Of a stretch of DNA of 27,367 nt, positions 10,348 through 23,981 are shown one piece after another (the stretch's first letter is position 1; each line of letters opens with the position of its first letter). The stretch lies in contig JAYMTF010001003.1 in assembly GCA_036897485.1 (NCBI GenBank), positions 1 through 27,367 of the forward strand, read 5' to 3'. The position numbers and the translations under genes were made by a program. Under the pieces are notes generated by a model. The model was not told the DNA's origin. It saw only the letters and a list, made by a program, of their open reading frames with translations, and searched no databases. The stretch is from Pelargonium nanum. Its lineage: Eukaryota; Streptophyta; Magnoliopsida; Geraniales; Geraniaceae.

Positions 10348-11068
10348 ATGGACTTCTCATCACTCCCTCTTCCGCCGCCGCCGCCGCTGCTCGGCTACAT
10401 TTCTCCGATCCCACAGCCAATTCACCACAACTCCAATTCCGGCTCCACATTAAAATCTGTAGGGATTATGGCTCTCATTGCTTTCCTGACCGTAACGCTC
10501 ACCTTGTTTTTCTGTTGGTGCCTTAAACGCAACAAACGGGATAGTAACAACGTTAACGTTCCTCAACCAGCCAATGTTTCTCAAGAAGCAACAAGTCGTG
10601 ATCAGCAAGCAACTGGTGCTGCCCAGCACGTGCATCAACACATGCACGAGCACGTGCATCCACACGTGCACGAGCACGTGCATCCACACGTGCACGAGCA
10701 TGAGAATATGGCGGGACGGTCAACTTCTGCTTCTCACGAGATAGTAGATGTTGAGAGAGGAGTTCATGTTCATGATCAGGGTTAGTTTAGTAATTTCAAT
10801 ATTTCTTTTCTTGTTCATATTGTTCATATTTCTGCCAACTGGATATGGATATTCACGTATGGTTCAATAGTTATATATTAATAGAATATCCTCTCTCCGT
10901 AGCAAGATATATATAATTGTCTACTTTTTTTTTTTTGCTAACACTTTCTTTTAAAAATTGACAAATATTTTAAGACGCATATAGTACATTTTATCCATTA
11001 TTGATATATGAATTATGTTTGTTATTTCAGGATCGACAATTAGGTTTGGCCCGGGCGCCTACTACTAA
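10348..11068 (+). CDS. Pro-rich, single-pass membrane protein with His-rich repeat
   Basis: I do not recognise the family. Exon 1 is 10348-10780 and exon 2 is 11031-11068, joined by a 250-bp T-rich intron (donor G|GTTAGT, acceptor TTTCAG|G), giving 156 aa. Without splicing the frame stops at once at TAG 10783-10785. The spliced protein ends GSTIRFGPGAYY, a well-formed tail that supports the intron. In order: a proline run (residues 8-13), a hydrophobic segment at about 38-59 (GIMALIAFLTVTLTLFF) followed by the basic stop-transfer KRNKR, then a tail with six H-[VM]-H-[QEP] tetrapeptides (94-117) and further HVH. A type of small plasma-membrane or endomembrane protein with metal-binding potential is plausible, but this is inference. 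It lies between the two DUF295 pairs. Confidence 0.65.
10627..10704 (+). repeat. 12/24-bp tandem repeat encoding HVHx units with CACGTG every 12 bp
   Basis: Within exon 1 of the His-rich gene, a 12-bp unit recurs with a stronger 24-bp higher-order period. CACGTG occurs at 10627, 10651, 10663, 10675 and 10687, and the slot at 10639 holds CACATG. The translation is six tetrapeptides of the form H-V/M-H-Q/E/P. Because CACGTG is palindromic the antisense strand is also open here, which is an artefact. Confidence 0.9.
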
Positions 11069-12290
11069 ATGAAGGATTAATTATTCCTGGTTTTATACTA
11101 CACATTTTTGTATTGATTAAGAGAAAGTAGTGATAAAGTTAGTTTATGATTTATTGGTTACTAATTAATAAAATTAATAAAAGAAATTCATATTACCTAA
11201 TTAGGTCATTTCTAGCTGTCAATTCTATATAATTAGTCTGGTCTATGATTCATCTTTCATCAATCGCATTTAAGAAGTTTCTTCAATAAATCAAGCAGAG
11301 CTATCACACAAACATATGAATTACTCTTGTTTTTTATTTATTTATATAGATCTTTTAATCTAAACTTGAAAGAACTTGACCTCCCGCCTCTAGTACCTTG
11401 TTATCTTAAACTTGAATTCATCAAGCATCAAATTTCATTTAAAATTTTCACACTCAAACGTGACCAATGGATTGTACTCTAATCATTAATTTTCTCTTCA
11501 TCTAAAGAATTTTTTTTCTCTCTTGTACGACTTAATCAGGCACATTTTTAGTTCATACTCAATTATGCTTATTTTTACCCGTAATTTTATTCATAGAATA
11601 AGGAGGATTTATTTGTAAAACAAGACACATCATTTGCTAATAATATGAGGGGCATGGTTAATGGATGACATATTTTTTTAGTGTAAAATAAAAAGTAATC
11701 AAAGTAGTACACATAGTAGGATAATATGAACTCAAATATCTTAACTTTTCTTCCTTCTCATGTGAGATGCATGTGACCATTTAATGTTGTAACTACTAAA
11801 ATATCCTAACTTAATCCTAATGTTAACCCCTCACTTATCTTTCTCTCTCTATATTTTTTTGGGTAGCCATTATGAGTTTAAATTTTGTTTTAAATGAGTG
11901 GTTAAGTTTTGAATTTTCAATTTCAAATTTCTAACCAGATTGAATTTTTCAACTCAAGAATCTTCAAAAGGTTGAAGTTTATTTTGGTGCGTCTTTGAAT
12001 AGGCAATTTCTTCATTGTACATGACAACTTAAGGGATTTAGTTCTTTAAAGACATGATAAAAACAAGAAAACACATTGTCATATGCAATTTATACCTCAG
12101 ATATTTTAAACTTAAATGCTTAAAAGCATGACCCATCATAAAATCCATGTTACTAATGATAAAACGCTTTGGATTTTTTTAGAAGTCTCATGCTCGAGTC
12201 TTCATGCATGCAGTATGAGTGAATTATTTAGAGTTTTAGGGAGAACTACTCTTGTGTAACTCAACTGATAAAAAACAAGAAAAAAAATAG
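11069..12290. other. Intergenic AT-rich region without a gene
   Basis: This is the 3' flank of the His-rich gene and of gene C, which converge here. No coding region, RNA gene or clear repeat was found. A short GTGTAACTCAACTGAT at about 12253-12268 resembles the 3' part of the SINE at 3195-3340 (GTGTAGCTTAACTGTG) but lacks the rest of that element. Confidence 0.55.
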
Positions 12291-13811
12291 CTACCAAGGA
12301 TTAGGCACAACCCAAATGGCCCATCCTTCACCTTCATTCCTATACTTATTAATCCAAAACCATTCATCCTCTCCATCATCCTCATGCTCCTCCTTAAAAC
12401 AAAGATCAATATAAAGACCATCATCAAATGCCTCTATATCCTCCATCTTCTCCTCCAAACTGAATATGCCCAAGTGAAACGTGTCGAAATGAGTGAAGTA
12501 AATACAATTCGGCTTCACTCGAGCTGGAAGTTGAGTAGCAGGAACAGCCAGTGTCTCGCTGTAGTCTCCAACAAACAAAGCTTGATCGTCCAGAGAGTCC
12601 ACTCGCACCCATTTTTGCTTCGCCTGCGACAAGTTCAGCTTGTGCACATCCATTACATCATTTTCATAGGAGCTCCGAATCACCAACAAATGTTCGGGCT
12701 CCGTCGCAGATTCCACAAGAAAGTATGAACTAAAGCCATCTTCATAGTCCAAATTGCGAATCGATATCCATTCCGGAGAAAATGACTTCGTGTTGCTCAA
12801 GTGGCATGATTTGAAGTCTCCGTCGTATGTGTACAAACACAATTTTTGATCCTTTTCGTGTCTCGAGAATGCAATTTCTCTGTAATACTTTCCATCGAGT
12901 GGAGTCCAGGTTTTGTCTCCGAGTCTACAAATGGCCAATCTCTGTTCAGATCCATAGATGATCGCCACAATGCAGTTTCGATAGTGCTCGTACTGGTTGG
13001 ACGGAGATGGCGGGGGAGAGGAGAGAACCATTTTCGATATGAAACCATATTCTATCAGATTTTGTGATGAAGCTCTTACCGGCGGCTTGAACGGCAGTGG
13101 AGCTTCGTACCATTTCTTAATCTTCTTTTCATCGTTTTCTTCTGCTTTTGAATACCATTCGTGCCCGTGGAGAAGGAACTCGAAGCCCAGATCCGTGGAC
13201 GGCTCGTCGGGCTCCGATCTGCGGCGGCGGAAGTGGCGGGCGGTTACATAGGGAAGGGTCTCGATCGGAGGCAGCGGAATGATTGGAGAGGTGGAAGGTG
13301 AAAATGGGTTGCAGAGGTAGAGGTTGCAGTCGCAGCGGTTCATTAACATGACCCATCCCTTCGACGACCCGAGCCAGTAAGCGTCGCGGATCTGATCTCT
13401 CCGCCATGATTTCTGGTTCTTCTCTACGGTCACGATCTCCTCCTCTGACAGAGAGTACAAAACGAACCGATCAATGTCTTCGTTTTTCAAATCGTACTCG
13501 TCCTTGTCGAGGAGGATCGGAGGCACGAGGAGGAGCGGAACCGGTGAGGTTTTGAAATCGGACGGCGGAGATGGAGGCGGCAGTGACAGATTCGCGGTGG
13601 CGACGATTGAGGAAGGAGTCGAGCAAGATAAAAGTTGAACATTCGCTAGCCTTGGTGATGAAGCTCGAAGAGAAGCATTTGCGGCCGGTCGTTTAGAACC
13701 GGAACGACAGGTGTTACTGCTTTGAAGCGGTCGGGATCGGCCGGAGAAACCAGAACCGCCTACAGCGGCCGGACAATGCTTCACCGATCCGCTCCACATT
13801 CTACTTGCCAT
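12291..13811 (-). CDS. KIB1-4 beta-propeller (DUF295) protein, gene C
   Basis: A single-exon gene of 506 aa starting at ATG 13811; codons upstream in the frame have no ATG. The N-terminus (MASRMWSGSVKHCPAAVGG) has no acidic residue until residue 85 and is rich in Ser, Arg and Pro, as in organellar presequences. The DUF295 propeller follows, with YWLGSSKGWVMLMN and LYLCNPFSPSTSP blocks, LAICRLGDKTW in the middle and VKPNCIYFTHFD near the end; the tail GEGWAIWVVPNPW is nearly identical to that of gene B. No F-box is seen. It is the intact counterpart of broken gene B. An acidic stretch (KEEHEDDGEDEW) lies near the C-terminus. It is divergent from gene D. The biochemical role is unknown. Confidence 0.85.
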   Translation of the reverse strand: MASRMWSGSVKHCPAAVGGSGFSGRSRPLQSSNTCRSGSKRPAANASLRASSPRLANVQLLSCSTPSSIVATANLSLPPPSPPSDFKTSPVPLLLVPPILLDKDEYDLKNEDIDRFVLYSLSEEEIVTVEKNQKSWRRDQIRDAYWLGSSKGWVMLMNRCDCNLYLCNPFSPSTSPIIPLPPIETLPYVTARHFRRRRSEPDEPSTDLGFEFLLHGHEWYSKAEENDEKKIKKWYEAPLPFKPPVRASSQNLIEYGFISKMVLSSPPPSPSNQYEHYRNCIVAIIYGSEQRLAICRLGDKTWTPLDGKYYREIAFSRHEKDQKLCLYTYDGDFKSCHLSNTKSFSPEWISIRNLDYEDGFSSYFLVESATEPEHLLVIRSSYENDVMDVHKLNLSQAKQKWVRVDSLDDQALFVGDYSETLAVPATQLPARVKPNCIYFTHFDTFHLGIFSLEEKMEDIEAFDDGLYIDLCFKEEHEDDGEDEWFWINKYRNEGEGWAIWVVPNPW

Positions 13812-14571
13812 CTCCAAAAGTATCTTTTTTTAGGACAAAAAATGTAAATATATACGTAGAGAGCAAACGGCTGTTAGTATGTTGAGCAACTGTGTGGTCA
13901 AATTTGAACTAAAAATGATGTCATATTTTGGCTTTTAATGTAAAATATTTAAATTCATGGTTTTTATTCAATTTGATTCGACTTGAAAATTGGGCGGATC
14001 TAGATTGTTGATGCTTCAAATACAAATTATCAACTCCAATTGACAATTGTTATAAAAGTATATAGGATGTGGCTTAAACAAGTTTGTTACACATGTTTTT
14101 ATCAAGTAATTTTTTGTCAGCTCTAACATATTTACTGACGCTTATTAGAATATATTATAATTCATAAAAAGTTGCTTCCGTCACATGATAAATGTTCTAT
14201 TTGTCTGACATTTTTATCATGAAATGATTGTTCTATTTGAACTATTAGGTCAAATATAGAAATTGGGAAACAATTATAGAACGTTTTTAATGTTGATTGT
14301 CAATTTACACTGTCAAAGATTTTATGCAAATATTCATGTACTATAAACTAGGGACACATGCCACTTTTAGAATATCGTTGAAGTATAGTTTTTTCACATG
14401 GAACAAGAGTGAGAAAATTAGGTACAGAAGTGTTTATATATTCATTAATTGCTTCCCAACCCAACGTACAATTCAAAATTTAATAAATAAATACAGAGAA
14501 GAAAAAAAGAAGCGGCTAAGCTGGTTGTGTTCTTGTTTCTTCAGTTGTGTTGTGTGTGAATCGTTTCGATC
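13812..14571. promoter_or_regulatory. Shared divergent promoter region of genes C and D
   Basis: This 760-bp AT-rich gap lies between the start codons of genes C and D. For D, TTTATATATT at about 14433-14442 is a plausible TATA box about 130 bp before ATG 14572. For C, TATATATTT on the minus strand near 13848-13856 is about 40 bp from ATG 13811, which would leave a very short leader. No coding sequence is supported here; the open frame at 14297-14575 is low in complexity and only overlaps the D leader. Confidence 0.5.
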
Positions 14572-16080
14572 ATGAGATCACTAGTTCAAAATCAATGTCG
14601 ATGGCCCGTTCAGCTTGGTCACGGCGGTGCCAGATCTGCTCCGGCTGGTGGTGGTGGCAGATCCATTTCCTTCGGCGGTGGCCGATCATCATCTTTTGCT
14701 CCAATTAAGGTCACTTCTTCAACTTCTTCCTATGTTTGTAACGGTACATTGTCAATCTCAGCCTCTACAAAACAATATACTGATCTTTTGCCTATCCCTC
14801 CTCTCCGTTCCTTGTCATCATCACCACCGCCTCCTTGGCTTCTTGTTTCTTCCTCATATTTCAATCACATCGAACAAAACCAAGAGTTACTCGATCACTA
14901 TCCATATTGCTTCGTCTCAGTATCAGAGAATAAAATTTTCAGACTCGACAAAACTCAGGTACCCTCTCAGATGCGCCATCCTTGGGACGACGAGTTTTTC
15001 TTCCCGGAGGACACTGAGTTCTGTGGTACCTCCTCGCAAGGTTGGGTTTTTATAATGCACCCACGAACCCAACAAATGTATCTCATAAACCCTCTTTTCC
15101 CGTCCGACTCAATCGTCCCTCTCCCTCCCGTTCATGACTTTGATCGTACGGTGGTGGTGGGCTCTGTGTCTAAGTCCCCTACTTGGTCCTATAATGACAA
15201 TCCTAATCTTTTCATCCAATACATCTCTTGGAGAAAAAGTTGCGGATACATTTCTCCCGAAGATCACTATGCCGATGAGAAGATACAGTTTAATCCCGAA
15301 TTTGCCATGTCTTCAGCTCCCTCGGATCCCAACTGCATTGTTTTGGTCCAAAACTATGGTGTTCTCGGCTTCTGGAAGCCGAGACACAAATCTTGGACCC
15401 GATTGAAGGTACCAAATGCAACTTATTTTGGACACAGCATAGTATATTCAAACGCTCATCAATGCTTTTATCTTCTTGATACTGCACGCTGTGCCGGGAA
15501 GGTTAATGTTGATACGTGGAAATGGGAACCTGACTCTCCTCAGCCTCAACGAACCGGACATTTTGAAGTTCCTTCTCCCGTTACGGAGTGCAAGAGATAT
15601 GCTGATTGTCGGAACTACGTTGAACGGAAATGGCAATTGCGCGGAGAATATCTCGTGGAATCCACTTCCGGTGATCTCTTGCTGGTTGAGATGTACTCTA
15701 TAGATGAGGAAGACAAAGAAGATGAATATGAGGATCCTCCTAGCCTTCAATTTTTTGTTTTCAAGCTGAATTTTGGGCAGTGCAAATGGGAGCATGTCAA
15801 GTCCTTAGGAGAAGGCTCTGCACTGTTTATGGGCAATAACTATGGTTTTTGTGTTCATGTTGGTAATTATCCGGAGCTCAAGCCAAATTGTATCTACTAC
15901 AGCGCAGATGATCAAGAAACTATACTTTTGCCTAAGGCCGCAGCGTTACCTATAGTGGTGGTGTTCGACATGGAGGACGGTACTGTCCACCCATATCGTT
16001 ATATGTCAGACAGTCATCGAAATTTTGATCTTGCTCCTCGTCAACATCCATCAATTTGGTTATTCCCTAATCTTAGTTAA
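14572..16080 (+). CDS. KIB1-4 beta-propeller (DUF295) protein, gene D
   Basis: A single-exon gene of 502 aa, closely related to gene A along its length: MRSL start, LLDHYPYCFVS, KIFRLDKTQ, MYLINPLFPSDS, FWKPRHKSWT and YPELKPNCIYY are all shared. The first 70 residues contain no Asp or Glu and are rich in Ser, Gly and Arg, suggesting an organellar presequence; no F-box is visible. The propeller domain occupies roughly residues 95-490 and the protein ends SIWLFPNLS, like SIWLIPNTN in gene A. It has small insertions relative to A, which explains the extra length. It converges with the V-ATPase gene, 633 bp away. The biochemical function of this class is not established. Confidence 0.85.
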   Translation: MRSLVQNQCRWPVQLGHGGARSAPAGGGGRSISFGGGRSSSFAPIKVTSSTSSYVCNGTLSISASTKQYTDLLPIPPLRSLSSSPPPPWLLVSSSYFNHIEQNQELLDHYPYCFVSVSENKIFRLDKTQVPSQMRHPWDDEFFFPEDTEFCGTSSQGWVFIMHPRTQQMYLINPLFPSDSIVPLPPVHDFDRTVVVGSVSKSPTWSYNDNPNLFIQYISWRKSCGYISPEDHYADEKIQFNPEFAMSSAPSDPNCIVLVQNYGVLGFWKPRHKSWTRLKVPNATYFGHSIVYSNAHQCFYLLDTARCAGKVNVDTWKWEPDSPQPQRTGHFEVPSPVTECKRYADCRNYVERKWQLRGEYLVESTSGDLLLVEMYSIDEEDKEDEYEDPPSLQFFVFKLNFGQCKWEHVKSLGEGSALFMGNNYGFCVHVGNYPELKPNCIYYSADDQETILLPKAAALPIVVVFDMEDGTVHPYRYMSDSHRNFDLAPRQHPSIWLFPNLS

Positions 16081-16712
16081 GTTTTTTTTGTTGCTAGCTG
16101 TTAAATTTAAGTTTATGTGTTTGCTACTTTCAAAAAAAGAAAAAAAAAAGTGTGTTTGGTTCTTTGTTTTGCAAGATGTTTGTGTATTATCTTATGTTGA
16201 AGGATGTTTGTGTTTGGATTCAGTCAAAAAAAATTTGTCCATCCCAATTGATGAACAATCCTAAATATGAGTGAATCATAGTTAGTGTATGTACATTTCA
16301 GAGGCATGTTTAGCTATATTACCATGAATACAAATTATTTGAATGTTTTAATACGGCTTAATTCAACTCGATTACACTCATAATAAGTAGTAGTCAGACA
16401 AAGCCGGGTAAAAATCATACAAAATGGACACCGAAAATGATGATCCGAACCTTATTGCATCAATACATAAATAAACAAGTGTTTGATCTTTCTCTTATTG
16501 GGAAAAGAACTGAAACATAATAGCAAAGAACATCATTTTTTTGTACCATCAGACACCAACTTAAATACCAAACAAGCACTGCAATGTGCGTCCTCCTACC
16601 AACACCTTGATTCTTTATACATCAACAAACAAAAAATGGAGAACCAAGAGTTGCTGTTTCCAGGGAACTCACCTAGAAAACTTCAAAAATTTAAGGTTGT
16701 TGAGGGTTCCGA
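16081..16712. other. Convergent 3' flanks of gene D and the V-ATPase gene
   Basis: These 632 bp contain the 3' untranslated and intergenic sequence of two convergent genes. No independent gene is supported: frames at 16025-16264 and 16483-16764 are low in complexity or antisense to the last V-ATPase exon. I found no clear AATAAA on the minus strand for the V-ATPase transcript. Confidence 0.5.
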
Positions 16713-21953
<5,241 letters not shown>

Positions 21954-22200
21954 TTCTTCAAGATCTGATCGAACAAACTCAGAAATCGAAAGAAACAGAG
22001 AGAGATCGAATCGCCCGTTAGGGTTAGAGAGAGAAGCAAAATTCAGAGAAAATCGAAGGCTTCGATAGAGAAAAACAGAAGAGAAAGAGAAGTTGGAAGT
22101 TATAGAGAGAGATGATTTGGGACTTGAGGAGCGAGAGCGCGAGTGGATTCACGCGCTGAATCTATTCTCTGTTGTGTGCTGTAACTGGACAATTATACTG
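21954..22200 (-). promoter_or_regulatory. 5' leader and core promoter of the V-ATPase A gene
   Basis: Read on the minus strand, this stretch is CT-rich (CTCTCTCTATAACTTCC around 22100) and contains an ACCCTAAC telo-box-like core at about 22017-22027. Both are typical of broadly expressed plant genes. No strong TATA box is seen; TATAAT on the minus strand near 22193-22198 is a weak candidate. The transcription start cannot be fixed from sequence alone. Confidence 0.4.
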
Positions 22201-23600
22201 GAGCCGCTGTGATCTTGCCATCTGGCAGTGTAGATTGTAATGGGTCCTCGTGAAGAGCATTTTCTTAGGATGCTATTTTTTTATTCTGTCCATTTTTTAA
22301 CATTTTGTAAATTAATTATTTTATTTATAAAAGAAAATAGTACTGTATCTGTCTACATTTATATGGATTTGAGCTTAAAATATTTTATATTCTTCAGAAT
22401 TTTTTAATCAAATTATTGTACAAAAATATCAGAATAAAAGAACATAAAAAGTTGTATGCATTTGTAAGATATTATATTTTGTTTTGATTTATTCTCTTTA
22501 AACTTTTTAACAATTCTAAGTATTAGCAAAAAAAAAAAACAAAACAAAAAGTGATAATTTGAGGTTTATATTGTTGTCGGGCTAGTTTTTTTTATAGTAT
22601 TTAGGTCGAAAAGATTAATTTAAAACCGACACACATAAAATGTGGATTGTGAGTTTTAGAATGGAATGCCGCAAAAATTTGAGGAATTTCGAATACTAGT
22701 AAAATTGGTTCAAATTGTCTGCTCTAATCTATTAAAAATGTTTTATTATATTAACAAGTTCTCATTAAAAAAATTTATCAAAAAAAAAAAGTTTTCTTTA
22801 AAATTGGACATGTCTTGTGTTTAGAATCAATAAATGGTTTCATTTTAAAAAGAAATTTGACTAGATAATGAGCTCATTTCTTAAATATATAACAAGATAT
22901 TAGTCAAATTAATCAAATTTCATTTTAGTTTTTTTAGCATCATGTCAATGAACAATTCAATGACTATATTAATAAATTGATTCAATTTTTAAAATAATGA
23001 CAAAAATGAGGAAGGAGCATGTGCAATGATGGTGTCATAGCATGTGTATGAAGTTGATGGGTAAATTTGTTGGTATATTAATTAATTTGAGTAGTGATGT
23101 GCATGAAGCCAAGGTCAAGAAAACCAAATATGGTCCCTTATCTTCCCAATTATTAGTGTTTGCTTTCTTATGGGCCTAGATTGCTGTGTTGATGGGCTTC
23201 CAAAATATCAAGGCCCATTGGGCCTCAAATAATTGCTGCCAAAAATACAAAAATGAAATTTGAAATATTCAAGCTATATGGAGACAAAACAAACTCAACA
23301 TTTTGGAGTGTCCCAAATCACTACTCTCAACTATCATTTTCCATCTATTTCAGCAAACTTAAATGCTATTTGAACACTTCATTAGTTTAACAATAGGTTT
23401 CAATTCGTGTTGATGTGTCGTATTCGTGTCATCTTTAGATTAGCCGTGTAAATGTATCTGTGTGTTTCACATGTATAACATAAACACGACACAACTATAA
23501 AATATTGAACCCAAACACACTCAAGTTATGTACCAAATAGTCAGTTTTACGATTAATGAGACTAATAACCATATGATTTCTGAGAGGTCATCAAGTCTAT
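22201..23600. other. Intergenic AT-rich region
   Basis: No coding gene is seen. Most of 22260-23050 is very AT-rich. Bases 23171-23224 hold four TGGGCY motifs. Bases 23395-23530 contain repeated GTGTCG/CACGAC-like words and resemble old retroelement debris. The DUF1666 3' end lies just beyond. Confidence 0.5.
23171..23224. promoter_or_regulatory. Cluster of TCP site II (TGGGCY) motifs
   Basis: TGGGCC at 23171, TGGGCT at 23193, GGCCCA at 23212 (minus-strand TGGGCC) and TGGGCC at 23219 fall within 54 bp. Such clusters mark promoters of housekeeping, ribosomal and mitochondrial genes in plants through TCP factors. This one lies about 1 kb upstream of the V-ATPase leader and downstream of the DUF1666 gene, so its target is unclear. 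Confidence 0.4.
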
Positions 23601-23693
23601 CAAATTTTGATCTTCGTTCGAGTGGAGGAGCACGATTACTATGTGCGATTTAAACTCTTAGATTAACATTTGAAATGTTACACAGTATTTGAG

Positions 23694-23967
23694 GCTGCAA
23701 AGCCAACATACATGTTATATGATACATATTAGCAACATCAATAGAACACAGTTTCACAAATAAAACTCAGGAATTACCTTCTGTCCATTTCCCTCCGAAC
23801 AAAAACCAGCAAATAGGTTTGATTATCATTAGGCGATAGCTGGCGAAGCCTCACTTCCATCAAACCTAGGGAAATTGATAATTAATTGAGTAACGATCCC
23901 CCAAATTAAGCACACTTCCCGGCTAAATAAAACGTAAGTAGAAGAGAAGAGGAGTGCTTTGTTCACC
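23694..23967 (-). other. Splice-like signals after the DUF1666 stop codon
   Basis: Minus-strand reading shows AAAAG|GTGAAC (exon edge 23967), then TTTCCCTAG| with an exon-like 23865-23778 ending AG|GTAATT, then TTTGCAG| with an exon edge at 23694. The 88-bp middle piece is open throughout in one frame. These could be 3' UTR introns of the DUF1666 transcript or an alternative 3' end. Evidence is splice consensus only. Confidence 0.35.
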
Positions 23968-23981
23968 TTTTCTTGATGCTA

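Noticed and set aside
10450..10701. Antisense open frame opposite the His-rich gene
   Set aside because: It is open only because CACGTG is palindromic and the repeat has a period divisible by three; it has no start context or homology.
13812..13817. Two extra codons at the start of gene C
   Set aside because: They would need a TTG start; the first ATG is at 13811 and matches the gene B start.
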